NCBI GenBank assembly: GCA_021775655.1
Contig: JAJFHK010000147.1
Location: 1-9,914 of the forward strand
Source: Filomicrobium sp.
GTDB lineage: Bacteria; Pseudomonadota; Alphaproteobacteria; Rhizobiales; Hyphomicrobiaceae
Direction: 5' to 3'
Length of the DNA stretch: 9,914 nucleotides
Position 1 is the stretch's first letter; each line of letters starts with the position of its first letter. A program made the translations under genes and the position numbers. The notes under the pieces were generated by a model, which did not search any database, was not told where the DNA came from, and was given only the letters and a program-made list of their open reading frames with translations. Positions 1 through 6,677 of this stretch are shown here, one piece after another.

Positions 1-1
1 A

Positions 2-181
2 GAACGAACTGGTTCAGAAGGCAACGCGCGTTACTTCAACGATCTGGAAAACAATCGCACAATCATCCAAATCGATCGTGATGGCAACGGTGATATCCAG
101 CTGGACTTTGAAATCAAACTCACTTGTCAATTCACCCTGACCGAGAACGATTTCTTACTCAGATCGAATACTGGAGTATGA
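2..181 (+). CDS. C-terminal end of an RTX calcium-binding protein (5' end outside window), possible stop-loss
   Basis: The open frame from base 2 to the TGA at 179-181 encodes about 59 residues that align without gaps to the C-terminus of the complete RTX protein at 560-1615. Shared features are NNRT(I/V)IQID, an Asp/Gly/Asn calcium-type turn (DRDGNGD), DFEI(K/E)LT and a final DF(L/I)L. This is the end of a serralysin-type (Peptidase_M10_C) C-terminal region, which in secreted RTX proteins carries the uncleaved type I secretion signal. Two things are odd. The paralogue stops straight after DFIL, whereas this frame continues for eight codons (RSNTGV plus the preceding change of context ends at TGA), because the homologous TGA reads AGA here. 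It also contains a cysteine, while the complete paralogue has none. The start and any upstream domains lie outside the window. It may be functional with a longer tail or a decaying copy. The RTX identity is secure; the functional state is not. Confidence 0.8.
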   Translation, partial: ERTGSEGNARYFNDLENNRTIIQIDRDGNGDIQLDFEIKLTCQFTLTENDFLLRSNTGV

Positions 182-230
182 ATTAAGTTCCCGACGTGCC
201 ATTACGAGTATCTATCGGCGCAAATTCAAT

Positions 231-479
231 TCAACTTTCAGTCCCACGTTTCATGGCCCTGCGCAGAGCGGCGGGATTTTCCTTTTTTGCGTCACTCACA
301 CACTGCCCGCCCCAATTTGCCTCGAAATGGTCATCAGGGAACGAATGACGCCACTCGATTACCTCGAAATCAGCAAAACTGTCTTTCAAAAATGTTCCGC
401 AGGTAACAGCAAAGATGCTGGATATGCCGACATTGGGCATCCGAACCGCTACGGCGGTGAAACTGCAATCGCCAGGCAT
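231..479 (-). CDS. doubtful hypothetical 82-residue ORF between the RTX copies
   Basis: This reverse-strand ORF begins at an ATG (477-479). Its residue composition looks protein-like: mixed acidic, aromatic and hydrophobic residues, a DFEVIEWRHSFPDDHFEANW stretch, and no excess of Arg, Ser or Pro as in shadow frames. I recognise no family. Against it: there is no good Shine-Dalgarno sequence before the ATG, a strong hairpin (487-511) sits directly upstream, codon third positions are only about half G/C, and it faces both RTX genes. If it is not a gene, the 378 bases between the RTX frames (182-559) hold only the hairpin and the leader of the downstream RTX gene. It could also be a remnant of a longer gene. 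Confidence 0.3.
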   Translation of the reverse strand: MPGDCSFTAVAVRMPNVGISSIFAVTCGTFLKDSFADFEVIEWRHSFPDDHFEANWGGQCVSDAKKENPAALRRAMKRGTES

Positions 480-486
480 TGGTGAT

Positions 487-511
487 GAGGTGAGGCCATC
501 AGCCTGACCTC
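487..511 (+). terminator. stem-loop upstream of the RTX gene, terminator-like
   Basis: GAGGT (487-491) pairs with ACCTC (507-511), and AGGC (493-496) pairs with GCCT (502-505). A single G-G mismatch separates the two stem parts, and the loop is CATCA. GATTTT follows at once, and a run of eight T lies at 528-535. On the + strand this fits an intrinsic terminator for transcripts coming from the upstream RTX gene, or an attenuator-like leader element for the RTX gene that starts 49 bases downstream. The U-tract next to the stem is short, so termination is a guess; the pairing itself is plain in the sequence. Confidence 0.45.
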
Positions 512-559
512 GATTTTACTACGTAACTTTTTTTTAGAAACAGCTCAGAGGTACGAGCA

Positions 560-1615
560 ATGGCTAAATTCATAGGCACCAATCTACGGGACGTCCTCTT
601 TGGAACCAACGGCATCGATTTGATGCTCGGTCTTGGAGGCAACGATTTCCTGAGCGGATTACACGGTAACGACCTGCTTATTGGCCACGCAGGCAATGAC
701 GTCCTGCTCGGCGGCAACGGCAATGACAGACTCATTGGCGGCACCGGCAACGACAGGCTTGACGGTGGCAACGGCGCCGACTTGATGATCGGCAATTCTG
801 GCGACGACAGGCTGTTCGGCAGAAATGGCAGCGATACGCTCAACGCCGGCGGTGGAAATGACTTGCTCATTGGCGGAAATGGCAATGACAAGCTGTTTGG
901 CATCGCAGGCACCAACACAATGAACGGCGGCACCGGCAACGACCTCTTCCGCCCCGGAAACGGTGCCGACGCCATGATCGGCGGTGCCCATACCGATACG
1001 ATTACATACGTTGGTGCCAACTCTGGGGTCACGTTGACGCTGGATGGATCTGTCGGCGCCGGTGGCGCGGCAGGCGATACCGCTCTGGCTATCGAAAACC
1101 TCGTCGGATCAACATTCGACGATGCCCTAGGTGGAAATGGTGCCGCAAACAGGCTTGTTGGCGGAACCGGTGAGGACATTCTATTCGGCGCCAACGGCAA
1201 TGACCAGCTACTAGGCGGAGCTCACGACGACGTCCTGAAAGGTGGCGGCGGTATCGACACCATGACCGGTGGCAACGGTGCCGACATCTTCGCTTATCTC
1301 GAAGGCGCCAACGCCGACACCGGTGTTGGTGAGGGTAACCGTGATGTCATTACTGACTTCAACTTTGTTGACGGCGATCGAATCAGCCTCACTGACCTCG
1401 ATGCAGACCTTAACACCGCAGCCGATGACGCATTCGTCTTCATCGGAGGCGCAGCATTTAGCGGCGGTGCGGGCGAGGTCCGGTTCGATACCGATGCCGG
1501 TAATAATCGCACGGTTATTCAGATTGATGTCAACGGAGACGGAAACATTACTCCGGACTTCGAGATCGAGTTGACTGGCGTAGTTCCCCTGATCGCAGCC
1601 GACTTCATTCTCTGA
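560..1615 (+). CDS. RTX calcium-binding repeat protein with serralysin-type C-terminus, probably type I secreted
   Basis: A 351-residue protein of glycine/aspartate nonapeptide repeats (GGxGxDxLx, hemolysin-type calcium-binding family). A first block of about twelve repeats covers residues 23-142. A spacer follows (145-185) with the common AIENLVGS motif, then a second block (186-242). The C-terminal Peptidase_M10_C-like region (about 230-351) contains a DVITDFNF motif, a DVNGDGN calcium turn at 323-329 and a terminal ADFIL resembling serralysin-type type I secretion signals. There is no signal peptide, no cysteine and only three lysines (3, 111, 227). No protease, lipase or adhesin domain is present, so it is an RTX-only protein; such repeats fold on calcium outside the cell. 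The ATG follows AGAGG (547-551) by 8 bases. It has a truncated paralogue upstream and a HlyC-like gene 108 bases downstream. No transporter genes are in the window. Family and export are confident; its role (surface layer, adhesion, toxin-like) is unknown. Confidence 0.92.
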   Translation: MAKFIGTNLRDVLFGTNGIDLMLGLGGNDFLSGLHGNDLLIGHAGNDVLLGGNGNDRLIGGTGNDRLDGGNGADLMIGNSGDDRLFGRNGSDTLNAGGGNDLLIGGNGNDKLFGIAGTNTMNGGTGNDLFRPGNGADAMIGGAHTDTITYVGANSGVTLTLDGSVGAGGAAGDTALAIENLVGSTFDDALGGNGAANRLVGGTGEDILFGANGNDQLLGGAHDDVLKGGGGIDTMTGGNGADIFAYLEGANADTGVGEGNRDVITDFNFVDGDRISLTDLDADLNTAADDAFVFIGGAAFSGGAGEVRFDTDAGNNRTVIQIDVNGDGNITPDFEIELTGVVPLIAADFIL

Positions 1616-1622
1616 TCCCATC

Positions 1623-1649
1623 TCAAATTTGATATCTGCTCAAATTTGA
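1623..1649. repeat. two identical 10-bp palindromes between the RTX and HlyC-like genes
   Basis: TCAAATTTGA occurs at 1623-1632 and again at 1640-1649, 17 bases apart start to start. Each copy is a perfect palindrome, so the two copies can also pair with each other as a 10-bp stem with a 7-base loop (1633-1639). This could be a tandem operator or an mRNA stem-loop between the two genes that affects readthrough or RNA stability. No T-run follows, so it is not a typical intrinsic terminator. Confidence 0.55.
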
Positions 1650-1723
1650 ACTCTACTCAACAACCGATCCCGGCGGGGCCACCGCCGCCGGGACATTTCC
1701 GATATCGACCGGAAGTCGCAACC

Positions 1724-2281
1724 ATGAATGACGAAGATGCTCTCTTCTCTCGCGAAGAAATCGCCGGAGTGTTTGGCGAAACCCCTCCTGCTAAGCAGAC
1801 CTCGACAACTCCGCCACAGACACTGGTCGTTTCCGGCAGACTCACGGACGACTACAAGGCCCTCGGCGTCGCGGTCACTCAAATGATGGCCGATCCAAGT
1901 TTCGCGCGGCTCGGCTTCGGCCACTGGTCGCGAACCCTCGCTGGTATGATCAACCGCAAGCACTACCTCATTGCCTCCGAAGGTTCCCAAATCACCGGAT
2001 TTATCGGCTGGGCGCTAACCAACGAAAAAGCCGCCGAGCAGTGGCTCGCAGGCAAGGGCGAGATCAGCTACGAAGACTCCCTCGAAGGCGACTGTGTCCT
2101 CATAAACGCTTGGCTTGCCAAGACACGCAACACCAGCCGTCATCTCCTCCAGGAGATTCGCAAATTCGGCGCCGACCGCCGTTTGGTTTACTTCAAACGC
2201 TTTTATCCTGACGGGCGTATGCGCCCGATGCGATTGGAAGTCACCGAGTTCGTTGGCCGTCACGCCGCGCGCAGCAATTGA
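1724..2281 (+). CDS. HlyC-like RTX toxin acyltransferase homologue, catalytic dyad apparently missing
   Basis: The 185-residue protein resembles the toxin-activating lysine acyltransferases (HlyC/RTX_C family), which move a fatty acyl group from acyl-ACP to lysines of RTX toxins in the cytosol before export. Recognised features are DPSF (57-60), HYLI (80-83), GWAL (95-98), GD (122-123), a conserved W (130) and a C-terminal RPMRLEVTEFVG that matches HlyC's RVD...VSEFHG. Compared with E. coli HlyC from memory, the stretch from the SPLH motif to the GDRKWFIDW motif aligns with no gaps. HlyC His23 then falls on Phe60 and Asp92 on Ala129, so the known dyad is absent. I chose the ATG at 1724 because GGAAG (1711-1715) lies 8 bases upstream; the longer frame starts with a TTG at 1646 inside a palindrome and has no ribosome site. 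It lies downstream of the RTX gene, not upstream as in hly operons. Family assignment is fairly sure; activity is doubtful. Confidence 0.68.
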   Translation: MNDEDALFSREEIAGVFGETPPAKQTSTTPPQTLVVSGRLTDDYKALGVAVTQMMADPSFARLGFGHWSRTLAGMINRKHYLIASEGSQITGFIGWALTNEKAAEQWLAGKGEISYEDSLEGDCVLINAWLAKTRNTSRHLLQEIRKFGADRRLVYFKRFYPDGRMRPMRLEVTEFVGRHAARSN

Positions 2282-2282
2282 G

Positions 2283-3524
<1,242 letters not shown>

Positions 3525-3662
3525 TCACGAACTGCCGCATTGCACAGCATCGTGAGAATCGGCGGCAAGCTAACGCCGAGAACGACCGCCCGCAACCGGA
3601 TCGTTCGTGGGGTTCGATGCGGCCCGCACGCCACACAACCCCTGCCACGTCACCTGCACCCT

Positions 3663-3720
3663 CGAAAGACCCGAACCTGCCACAATCTAGACCTTGGCTC
3701 GCCACACCCTAGGTCTTTCG
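3663..3720. promoter_or_regulatory. spaced inverted repeat with three AGACC half-sites in the divergent intergenic region
   Basis: CGAAAGACC (3663-3671) is repeated inverted as GGTCTTTCG (3712-3720). A third half-site, AGACC, lies between them at 3689-3693 and forms a 6-bp pair with AGGTCT at 3711-3716. These lie in the 292-bp space between divergent aatA (-) and the membrane protein gene (+), closer to the latter. This could be a regulator-binding region or a chance repeat; no known operator is recognised. The rest of 3486-3777 shows no gene. Confidence 0.25.
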
Positions 3721-3777
3721 TGGAATCACTCGGGATTCGCTAGGCAACGAATGGAATAGATACGGGAGTGCTTGACA

Positions 3778-4134
3778 ATGGAGGTCGGAATACTCGGTGA
3801 CCTGCGCCGGTTTGGGCTCGACGTTTTGGTGGGGCTCGCGATCTTTTCTCTGCTTGCCATGTTCCTGCTCAACGGCGAGGCGCCCCGCGATCTGTCGCAT
3901 GTCTCCCAGGTTCTCTCAATCAATGCCAATGCCGCAGAACATCATCTAAATGCCCCGCTTGTTAATGCGGCCACCAGCACGATTCAGAGCAAAACAAAGC
4001 CCTTCCGCTTCACCGATGGCTGGACCGCCCTCTCTGTCCTGGCAGTGATGTTTGCCATGCTTTATGCATTCAATTTAGCTCTTTACCGCCGCCTAGTTCA
4101 GCACCAGGCCAGAGCAAGAAGGCACAGGTTATAA
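3778..4134 (+). CDS. hypothetical small membrane protein, two predicted TM segments
   Basis: A 118-residue protein I do not recognise. It has a hydrophobic segment at about residues 15-33 (LDVLVGLAIFSLLAMFLL) and a second at about 82-101 (ALSVLAVMFAMLYAFNLAL). A polar loop of about 48 residues lies between them, rich in Asn, Ala and His, and the tail is strongly basic (RRLVQHQARARRHR). By the positive-inside rule both ends should be cytosolic with the loop in the periplasm. The ATG at 3778 has GGGAG (3764-3768) 9 bases upstream. A TTG two codons earlier is possible but less likely. It is first of three co-directional small genes. Composition and ribosome site make it likely to be real; function is unknown. 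Confidence 0.72.
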   Translation: MEVGILGDLRRFGLDVLVGLAIFSLLAMFLLNGEAPRDLSHVSQVLSINANAAEHHLNAPLVNAATSTIQSKTKPFRFTDGWTALSVLAVMFAMLYAFNLALYRRLVQHQARARRHRL

Positions 4135-4154
4135 ACACTTTGATCCAACCGACC

Positions 4155-4184
4155 TTGGGATTTCGTAATGTTTCACCATATACT
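4155..4184 (+). promoter_or_regulatory. candidate sigma-70 type promoter before the membrane-anchored protein gene
   Basis: TTGGGA (4155-4160, 4 of 6 to the -35 consensus) and TATACT (4179-4184, 5 of 6 to the -10 consensus) are 18 bases apart. Transcription would start near 4191, leaving a leader of about 33 bases before the ATG at 4224. That supports 4224 over the ATG at 4191. This is a sequence match only. Confidence 0.42.
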
Positions 4185-4223
4185 GCTTAAATGCCAAAGC
4201 ACACATTTTGGGAGCTTCCCGTC

Positions 4224-4736
4224 ATGCCCTCGAACGATAAGCGAATGACAGGCCTCCGGTTGGCCTTCGCAGCTTTCGCTGGTCTGGCCGCCATTGCATC
4301 CCTTTTCATAACTGGAGACGGTATGCTGCGCATGCAGTTCGACACCGCCTTCCATACCGGAAATGTAGTCCCGATGGTTCGCCATCAAGCCCCGGTCGCA
4401 CAACCAGTTGCGGCAACCGAGGACTACTGGCTTGGCGATGTCCGCAGAAGCGGCGCAACGCAGGCAGCCTGGAACCAGGACGGACATATCGACATCGGTG
4501 ACCGCATTTCGCTTACGATGAAGGGTGTCAAACGAATCCTCGAAGTTGTCGCCGTTGAAGCTGGTCCTGCCGGACTGCTGGCATCGACTGGCAATGGGCC
4601 ATCGGTCGGAAAAGCCCCTGTACTTGTCACGCTTCGAGACATTGGAAATAATGGACGCCCGATCCAGCTACTGCTGGAGGGTGACCAAGACCTGCAAGGT
4701 TTCGTCCGTGTTTCCGAAAGACCCCACGAACTTTGA
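4224..4736 (+). CDS. hypothetical membrane-anchored periplasmic protein
   Basis: A 170-residue protein of no family I recognise. A basic N-terminus (NDKRMTGLR) is followed by one hydrophobic segment at about residues 11-29 (LRLAFAAFAGLAAIASLFI), which looks like a signal anchor with no clear cleavage site. A Pro/Ala/Val linker (about 52-64) leads to a C-terminal domain of alternating hydrophobic and polar residues. This domain starts with DYWLGDVRRSG and includes GDRISLTMKGVKRILEVVAV, which suggests a small beta-rich domain in the periplasm. The ATG at 4224 is preceded by GGGAG (4210-4214, 9-base spacing). The ATG at 4191 adds 11 residues but has no ribosome site and would coincide with the predicted transcription start. 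It lies 89 bases after the two-TM gene and may share a function with it; this is inference from position. Confidence 0.72.
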   Translation: MPSNDKRMTGLRLAFAAFAGLAAIASLFITGDGMLRMQFDTAFHTGNVVPMVRHQAPVAQPVAATEDYWLGDVRRSGATQAAWNQDGHIDIGDRISLTMKGVKRILEVVAVEAGPAGLLASTGNGPSVGKAPVLVTLRDIGNNGRPIQLLLEGDQDLQGFVRVSERPHEL

Positions 4737-4787
4737 CTCCTAGCAGCGACCGCCGACAGCGATACCGTCGTCAATTCATGCTCGTCA

Positions 4788-4805
4788 TTAGGAACCGTTA
4801 CCTAA
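4788..4805. promoter_or_regulatory. short dyad in the leader region of the 59-residue membrane protein gene
   Basis: TTAGG (4788-4792) pairs with CCTAA (4801-4805) around an 8-base centre. Just downstream, TGGACA (4809-4814) is 5 of 6 to a -35 box, but the best -10 (GATAAA, 4830-4835) is poor and only 15 bases away. The dyad may be an operator overlapping a weak promoter; support is thin. Confidence 0.22.
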
Positions 4806-4890
4806 AACTGGACAGGAATGCTTGCGTCGGATAAATCCCGCACAAGCCGTCCGTACTCGTCGGCCAAAAACGCACCTGTGAGGAGTGACC

Positions 4891-5070
4891 ATGCGTCTTA
4901 ACCCGCCGACCATCGTCATCTTTTTGATCTCTGTAATCCTTGCCGTGTTGGCGCTCATTAGCCAGATGGGGTTCATACCTGTCCCACGCTACATTCCTCA
5001 TCAGAATTTCTGGCTGGCCATGTGCGCGTACCTAACGCTGATGGTTGGGAATCTCGTACGCGGGCTATGA
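4891..5070 (+). CDS. small hydrophobic two-TM protein
   Basis: A 59-residue protein with two predicted membrane segments: about residues 8-27 (TIVIFLISVILAVLALISQM) and about 40-57 (FWLAMCAYLTLMVGNLV). The connecting turn holds VPRYIPHQN. A consensus AGGAG (4881-4885) sits 5 bases before the ATG at 4891, which is strong evidence for translation. A GTG two codons upstream would overlap that ribosome site and is rejected. No family is recognised; proteins of this size and pattern are common as unnamed alphaproteobacterial membrane peptides. It is third of the co-directional small genes and converges on the gene ending at 5134. Confidence 0.75.
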   Translation: MRLNPPTIVIFLISVILAVLALISQMGFIPVPRYIPHQNFWLAMCAYLTLMVGNLVRGL

Positions 5071-5104
5071 ACCCAAAGACGTGGTGATTTGGTGTTTCCG
5101 ACGA

Positions 5105-5131
5105 GCCGGACTGAGCATAGCTAACCCCGGC
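5105..5131. terminator. GC-rich stem-loop between convergent genes
   Basis: GCCGG (5105-5109) pairs with CCGGC (5127-5131). A nested AGC/GCT pair (5114-5116, 5120-5122) lies inside the loop. It is in the 63-base gap between two converging genes, where a bidirectional terminator is expected. No U-tract follows on either strand, so this is tentative. Confidence 0.28.
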
Positions 5132-5133
5132 CA

Positions 5134-5646
5134 TTACGTGCGGACTGCATACGCCTTTGCAGCAATAACATCATGGCTCCGGTAGGCAGCCAAACCGAAG
5201 GCTTCAAATTCATCAGCAAACGGTGAACCCTCGGCGTTGACACCAAGTCCCCTGAGCGCTGCATTGATCGGCCATAGCGAACGCGGTCGGCTGGCCATGG
5301 TAATCTCCATGGTCAACGGGCCTAGCACTAGTTGCCCACCCTTCCATAGAACCGCGCTTTGCTCGCCCACTCCGCCGAAATACTCCGTTTCCAGATAGGC
5401 GACCGCTGCTCCCTGTGATGCACGCGCCGCAAACGCCATATCACCCGTTGATATTCTCGGACCCTTTTCCAGCCAATCGCCAGTCCCAGAAACGTTATGC
5501 AAATCGTCTTGCAGATCATCGTCAAGCGGCACGACAAACAGGTTGGAAGCAGCTGTGAGGCCATAGATTTTCGCGTGCTCGGAAGCTTGTTCGAACAATC
5601 GCAGTGCCAAAAGCGGCCCGGCAAACAGCCTCAGCGAATGGCCCAT
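5134..5646 (-). CDS. hypothetical protein, 170 residues
   Basis: An unrecognised protein with normal globular composition, no signal peptide and no membrane segment, so probably cytosolic. It starts at an ATG preceded by GAGGGG (5655-5660) with an 8-base spacer. Notable stretches are an acidic VPLDDDLQDDLH (39-50) and a glycine-containing core, YLETEYFGGVGEQSAVLWKGG (84-104), followed by LVLGPLTMEI. The core has the look of a two-strand turn around YFGGxGxQ(S/A)A. Such cores occur in small proteins of unknown function, some near toxin or polymorphic loci, but I cannot place it and do not assign a role. It lies 68 bases downstream of the dehydrogenase gene on the same strand with no clear terminator between, so the two may be co-transcribed. 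Confidence 0.75.
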   Translation of the reverse strand: MGHSLRLFAGPLLALRLFEQASEHAKIYGLTAASNLFVVPLDDDLQDDLHNVSGTGDWLEKGPRISTGDMAFAARASQGAAVAYLETEYFGGVGEQSAVLWKGGQLVLGPLTMEITMASRPRSLWPINAALRGLGVNAEGSPFADEFEAFGLAAYRSHDVIAAKAYAVRT

Positions 5647-5714
5647 CCGAAAAGCCCCTCTAAAATCACATGAATATAGAATTCACGAAAAGATCCCACT
5701 CAACCAATCAAAGC

Positions 5715-6434
5715 TCACCAGGCAATCAGCTTGTTATCGTAGAAGAAGCCGCCCGTCGGACCGTCTTCATCAAGAGTCGCCAACCAGATTGCGGTCTCGG
5801 CAGCTTCCTCGACGGTGCGCGATGCGTTGGGTCCCCCCATTTCGGTTTTAACCCACCCCGGAGACATTGAGTTGACCTTGATGTTGCCCTGGCCCATGTC
5901 CGCCGCCGCCGTCCGGGTCAGCGCATTGAGTGCTGTCTTAGACAGCCTGTAGGCGGTAAACCCTCCGCCCATCTCAGCGAGTTGTCCGAGATCCGAAGAC
6001 ACATTGACGATCCGCCCGTAGCCCTCCTTGGCCATACACGGGAGCACAGCCTGCATCATGCGCAGCGGTCCAACGGTATTGGCATCCAACGTTGCTTGCA
6101 CTTCATCTATCGTAACGGATGTAACGCTCGACGCAGCCGCACCCTCCGTCGATCCCTTAAGAATGCCTGCGTTGTTGACCAGGATGTCGAGGCGCCCAAA
6201 TAGGTGCAGGACCTGTTCGACTGCGCTCCGAACACTCTCGGAACTTGTCACGTCCAGCTGCACGACGATCGGTTCGAGGCCTTCGGCCCTAAGTTCCGCG
6301 GCAGCCGCTTCGCCCTTTGCCTGGTCGCGAGCTCCGATCGCCGTCATCACGCCAATTCGTGCTAACTGCCGGGCAACTTCCAACCCAATCCCGCGGTTCC
6401 CCCCGGTCACGAGCGCTGTACGTGTCTCTGCCAT
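5715..6434 (-). CDS. short-chain dehydrogenase/reductase (SDR), carbonyl-reductase-like
   Basis: A 239-residue classical SDR, a soluble NAD(P)H-dependent oxidoreductase. It shows the nucleotide-binding TGGNRGIG (10-17), an Asp61-Val step after strand 4, NNAG (87-90), Asn119, Ser146/147, the catalytic YRLSK (Tyr162, Lys166) and PGWVKTEMGG (192-201). The last motif and the C-terminal GGFFYDNKLIAW are typical of the carbonyl reductase-like group (CBR1-like, many bacterial stress-linked members). All residues of the Asn-Ser-Tyr-Lys tetrad are present. Arg35 near the end of strand 2 would favour NADP, but this is not certain. Substrate is unknown. GGAG (6441-6444) lies 6 bases before the ATG. It is divergent from the TadG-like gene. 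Confidence 0.93.
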   Translation of the reverse strand: MAETRTALVTGGNRGIGLEVARQLARIGVMTAIGARDQAKGEAAAAELRAEGLEPIVVQLDVTSSESVRSAVEQVLHLFGRLDILVNNAGILKGSTEGAAASSVTSVTIDEVQATLDANTVGPLRMMQAVLPCMAKEGYGRIVNVSSDLGQLAEMGGGFTAYRLSKTALNALTRTAAADMGQGNIKVNSMSPGWVKTEMGGPNASRTVEEAAETAIWLATLDEDGPTGGFFYDNKLIAW

Positions 6435-6450
6435 CTGCCACTCCGCATCA

Positions 6451-6462
6451 GTAAGATATTAC
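6451..6462 (-). promoter_or_regulatory. small dyad just upstream of the SDR gene
   Basis: GTAA-GATA-TTAC is an imperfect palindrome 17 bases upstream of the SDR start codon. Its position between promoter and start would suit a repressor operator, but no regulator gene lies nearby. A second short dyad (TTCGG 6561-6565 and CCGAA 6572-6576) is present in the same 243-bp divergent region. Both are short enough to be chance. Confidence 0.2.
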
Positions 6463-6677
6463 GCAAGATCTCGGTGACTTTACTCCACGTTAGGGTCGCT
6501 GAAAACCGGACAGGCTTTGTTCGAATACGAAACAGTAGCAGAGGATCGCGTTACGAATTTTTCGGAATGACCCGAATTATAGATCTTCTGGATAGGCAAT
6601 AATTAATCCAGTCAATCGATTATATCGGCTCAAAGCCTTTCTAACCGCCTCGTCGAGACGCCTCAAGAACCTGATCA

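Noticed and set aside
528..535. Run of eight T as the U-tract of a terminator on its own
   Set aside because: The sequence immediately before it (TACGTA) has no GC stem; the only strong stem is 487-511, 16 bases away, and is reported separately.
499..1200. Long reverse-strand open frame (233 codons), and others at 659-991 and 1211-1621, opposite the RTX gene
   Set aside because: They are opposite-frame shadows of the nonapeptide repeats: Pro/Ser/Leu-rich or Val/Ala-rich repeat translations with no ribosome sites. The + strand frame has a clear RTX protein.
560..1290. Tandem short DNA repeats that could look like a CRISPR or satellite array
   Set aside because: The period follows 27-base codon units of the GGxGxDxLx protein repeat and the units vary. 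There are no constant repeats with unique spacers.
1646..1723. TTG start for the HlyC-like protein, adding 26 residues
   Set aside because: The TTG lies inside the second palindrome with no Shine-Dalgarno sequence, and the added residues are a Pro/Gly-rich low-complexity stretch. The ATG at 1724 has GGAAG at ideal spacing.
3772..3777. TTGACA hexamer as a -35 box
   Set aside because: It directly abuts the ATG at 3778 and there is no -10 box at 16-18 bases; it is more likely chance.
6028..6477. 149-codon + strand frame opposite the SDR gene
   Set aside because: The SDR on the - strand carries all catalytic motifs. This frame is Ser/Arg/Thr-rich with no ribosome site, a shadow.
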